Part shown: positions 62,169-64,000 of the stretch, one piece after another
Position numbering within the stretch: the first letter of the stretch is position 1
Layout of the letters: each line of letters starts with the position of its first letter
NCBI RefSeq assembly: GCF_025345615.1
Contig: NZ_JAODWD010000004.1
Coordinates: 310,001 to 374,000, forward strand
DNA from: Mycobacterium deserti
GTDB lineage: Bacteria; Actinomycetota; Actinomycetes; Mycobacteriales; Mycobacteriaceae
DNA: 64,000 nt
Direction: 5' to 3'
Program-made: the position numbers and the translations under genes
The notes under the pieces: model-generated
Database searches by the model: none
Seen by the model: the letters and a program-made list of their open reading frames with translations, nothing else
What the model was told of the DNA's origin: nothing

Positions 62169-63244
62169 AGCGCGAACGCCACGAACTGGGTGACCTGCTG
62201 CGGCGAGAAGTTGTCGTCGCTGACCAACAGCAGCGACTGACGCCCGTCGGGCAACTGCGGTCCCAGGGTGATGCCCTCGATGTTGTCCAACTTCTCGACA
62301 GTCGCCGTCAGATCGGCGAGCAAGGTCTTGGTCATGGGCCTCGCCCCGGCCAGCGACGGCCGCGCCAGCACGTCCTCGGCATCGCCGACGCTCACCCGGT
62401 AGAGGCGCGCCGCGACGTGCGTGCCGTAGCCGCGTTCGACGGTCAGGAACGTCTGGTCGTCAAGTGCCACCAAATCCGTCAGGCCGTTGTCGCCGTCGGG
62501 TCCGGCGCTCACGCGGTCGACTGGGTAGGCGTATTGCGCTGTTGCCGAACGAGTTTCGACGTCGAGCTGGGTGACGCGGGTGAGGGCGCCGTCCGCTTCG
62601 GTTGGCAGCGGTCCGTCGGGCGAGCCGGGGCCTTCCATCGCCACCCACAGGTACCGCCCGCTGGGCGTCAACGCGAGTCCCTCCAGTGCGCGGTTCTGCC
62701 GGGGGCCCGCCTGACCTGCCGACACGTGCAGCGACGGCGGCAATGCGAATTCTCCGACGTATGCACCGTCGAGCGTGGCGATGCGCACCCACGGATCGAG
62801 CAACGCCTCACCCTCCCGCTCGCCCTCACTGGACCAGTACAGGCGCTGCCGCCCGCCGTCGAACGCGATGCCCTCGGGGTCAGGCGGCACCACCGGCGGC
62901 CGCGTCGCGGTGTCGAGCGGCGCAAACGGTCTGCCGTCCACGTTGCGCCACGGGTGCGTCGAGACGAACTCAACGCCGTCGATGCCGTTGTCCGACAGCG
63001 TGATGCGCGCCGTGTAGAACCTGGCGGGATTCTTGGCGGAACGGTCGTCGCTGACGATGTAGTACAGCCTGCTACCCGGGTCGTAGCTGATGCCCGACAG
63101 GCCGCCGACCGCCGTCCCATCGAACGTCTCCCCGGGCGTCAGACGCTGCTGGCCCAGATACGTCGGCCCGTCGGGCGGGGGCGTCTCGGCCGTGGCACAG
63201 GCGCCGAGCACCAGACAGCACGCCAGAACGGCGCCGCGCAGCAT
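62165..63244 (-). CDS. Esterase-like phytase-family lipoprotein
   Basis: The 359-residue protein starts at ATG 63244 with a lipoprotein signal ending VLGAC. The mature chain has the phytase-like beta-propeller pattern: VGGLSGISYDPGSRLYYIVSDDRS, RPPVVPPDPEGIAFDGGRQRLYWSSEGE, QNRALEGLALTPSGRYLWVAME and a last NIEGITLGPQLPDGRQSLLLVSDDNF. It is anchored outside the membrane. Members are annotated as esterase-like phytases, but phosphate release is not proven for mycobacteria. It ends with the stop bases shared with the MFS gene. Confidence 0.86.
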   Translation of the reverse strand: MLRGAVLACCLVLGACATAETPPPDGPTYLGQQRLTPGETFDGTAVGGLSGISYDPGSRLYYIVSDDRSAKNPARFYTARITLSDNGIDGVEFVSTHPWRNVDGRPFAPLDTATRPPVVPPDPEGIAFDGGRQRLYWSSEGEREGEALLDPWVRIATLDGAYVGEFALPPSLHVSAGQAGPRQNRALEGLALTPSGRYLWVAMEGPGSPDGPLPTEADGALTRVTQLDVETRSATAQYAYPVDRVSAGPDGDNGLTDLVALDDQTFLTVERGYGTHVAARLYRVSVGDAEDVLARPSLAGARPMTKTLLADLTATVEKLDNIEGITLGPQLPDGRQSLLLVSDDNFSPQQVTQFVAFAL

Positions 63245-63248
63245 GGCC

Positions 63249-63983
63249 CTAGGTTGTCACAGTGCCGACGAGCATGCCGACCACGTAGGTGGCGGCGACG
63301 GCCACCGCTCCGAGCGTCAGCTGCCGCATCGACGCGAACCACAGCGGTTTCCTGGTGAAACGTGCCGCCAGCGCCCCTGCCACCACAAGGCCCAGCGCGC
63401 CGAACAGCAGGCCCAGCCACAGACTCTCGAGACCGATCAGATAGGGGATCAGCGGGGTGACCGCGCCGAGAGCGAATGTGACGAACGATGAGATCGCCGC
63501 CACATAGGGCGACGGCTTCTCGCGCGGGTCGACGCCGATCTCCTGGACGAGGTGGAAGTTGATCGCCCGGTTCTCGTCACGATGGATCTCGTCGGTGGCC
63601 CGCGCCGCCGTCTCCTGCGTCATGCCCATGTCGGTGAGCATGTCGGTGAGCTCAGCGCGTTCGGCCTGCGGATGCCTCCGGAACGCTCGCCGCTCGACGC
63701 CCACCTCGGATTCGATCTGCTCGTTGGCGGTCCGCACCGACGTGAACTCGCCGAGCGCCATCGAGAAGGCTCCGGCCACCAGGCCTGCGAAACCGCTGAG
63801 AATCACGGTGTGCGCGTTGGCGACCGCGCCCACCCCGGCGATCAGCGCGGTGTTTGACACCAAACCGTCCATGGCGCCGAACGTCGCCGCCCGCAACCAG
63901 CCCCCGCTCACGTCACCGTGCCGGTGGTCGAACTCATGCGGTCGCCACGTTCGGAGTTCCCTGGGGCGATCACCCTGCGTCAT
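63249..63983 (-). CDS. VIT1/CCC1-family iron/manganese transporter
   Basis: The 244-residue membrane protein starts at ATG 63983. It has the VIT family pattern: ATFGAMDGLVSNTALIAGV, LAGLVAGAFSMALGEFTSVRTANEQIESEVGVERRAFRRHPQAERAEL, and three later helices. Glu residues between helices 2 and 3 form the cytosolic metal-binding loop. Members export or store Fe(II)/Mn(II). It reads in the same direction as the phytase-like gene with a 4-bp gap, so the two are co-transcribed. Metal identity is inferred from the family. Confidence 0.9.
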   Translation of the reverse strand: MTQGDRPRELRTWRPHEFDHRHGDVSGGWLRAATFGAMDGLVSNTALIAGVGAVANAHTVILSGFAGLVAGAFSMALGEFTSVRTANEQIESEVGVERRAFRRHPQAERAELTDMLTDMGMTQETAARATDEIHRDENRAINFHLVQEIGVDPREKPSPYVAAISSFVTFALGAVTPLIPYLIGLESLWLGLLFGALGLVVAGALAARFTRKPLWFASMRQLTLGAVAVAATYVVGMLVGTVTT

Positions 63984-64000
63984 GGCTCGATTGAACGCCT

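Overview
This window is GC-rich chromosomal DNA from a mycobacterium, most likely a fast-growing Mycolicibacterium. The evidence is the complete type II fatty-acid synthase (FAS-II) / mycolic-acid elongation cluster fabD-acpM-kasA-kasB-accD6, preceded by aceE and the PucR-type regulator mabR. Many flanking genes follow the order of M. tuberculosis Rv2238c-Rv2264c, as far as I can recall that order. The last quarter instead matches pieces of the Rv2314c-Rv2315c and Rv2325c-Rv2327 regions. I see no rRNA, CRISPR array, insertion sequence or phage module. Gene identities and locus comparisons come from reading the translations and from memory; no database search was run.

Layout. 1-2300: a leftward shikimate/quinate module (MHS-family transporter cut by the window edge, shikimate/quinate dehydrogenase, TetR regulator). 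2494-4263: tRNA-Val, ahpE and two small conserved genes. 4401-13928: aceE, mabR, then the FAS-II operon, with a perfect palindrome matching the known MabR operator in front of fabD. 13984-18636: glpD with a TetR gene, facing an alkyl-DHAP-synthase-like flavoprotein and a lipid kinase; this looks like a glycerolipid module. 18708-27060: conserved genes including mscR with its metallo-beta-lactamase partner, a SABATH-type carboxyl methyltransferase, and a GlxA-type regulator facing a DJ-1/PfpI protein. 27039-31656: a leftward group with an Hsp70-like membrane protein, a DapB-like dehydrogenase, a DUF4185 protein and a secreted protein.

31802-37553 is a tightly overlapping dipeptide/oligopeptide ABC importer operon (lipoprotein, two permeases, one fused double ATPase) plus an SDR. 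37754-43933 holds envelope and stress-like genes: a long Pro/Ala-rich exported protein, a CsbD-type coiled-coil protein, a second coiled-coil protein, a membrane Ser/Thr kinase and a lipoprotein. 43937-48368 contains an acyl-CoA dehydrogenase, a lipoprotein lytic transglycosylase, and a TetR gene with tandem operators next to a membrane protein. After a tRNA with anticodon CAT, 49014-55426 is a four-gene leftward operon (LAL-type LuxR ATPase regulator, TldD, TldE, AhpD-like protein). 55455-63983 holds a GNAT protein, a small LuxR regulator, an ECF-type transporter whose membrane component is fused to two ATPases, a MarR regulator with a clear operator, an MFS exporter, a phytase-like lipoprotein and a VIT-family metal transporter.

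Functionally the window links acetyl-CoA production (AceE), malonyl-CoA supply (AccD6), malonyl transfer to AcpM (FabD) and meromycolate elongation (KasA/KasB) under MabR. Glycerol-3-phosphate and phospholipid genes lie immediately downstream. The most notable unexplained features are the DHAP/ether-lipid-like module with start codons only 17 bp apart inside a palindrome, the 27-bp coding minisatellite in the GlxA regulator, the tandem TetR palindromes at 46721-46747, and the LAL-TldD-TldE-AhpD operon.
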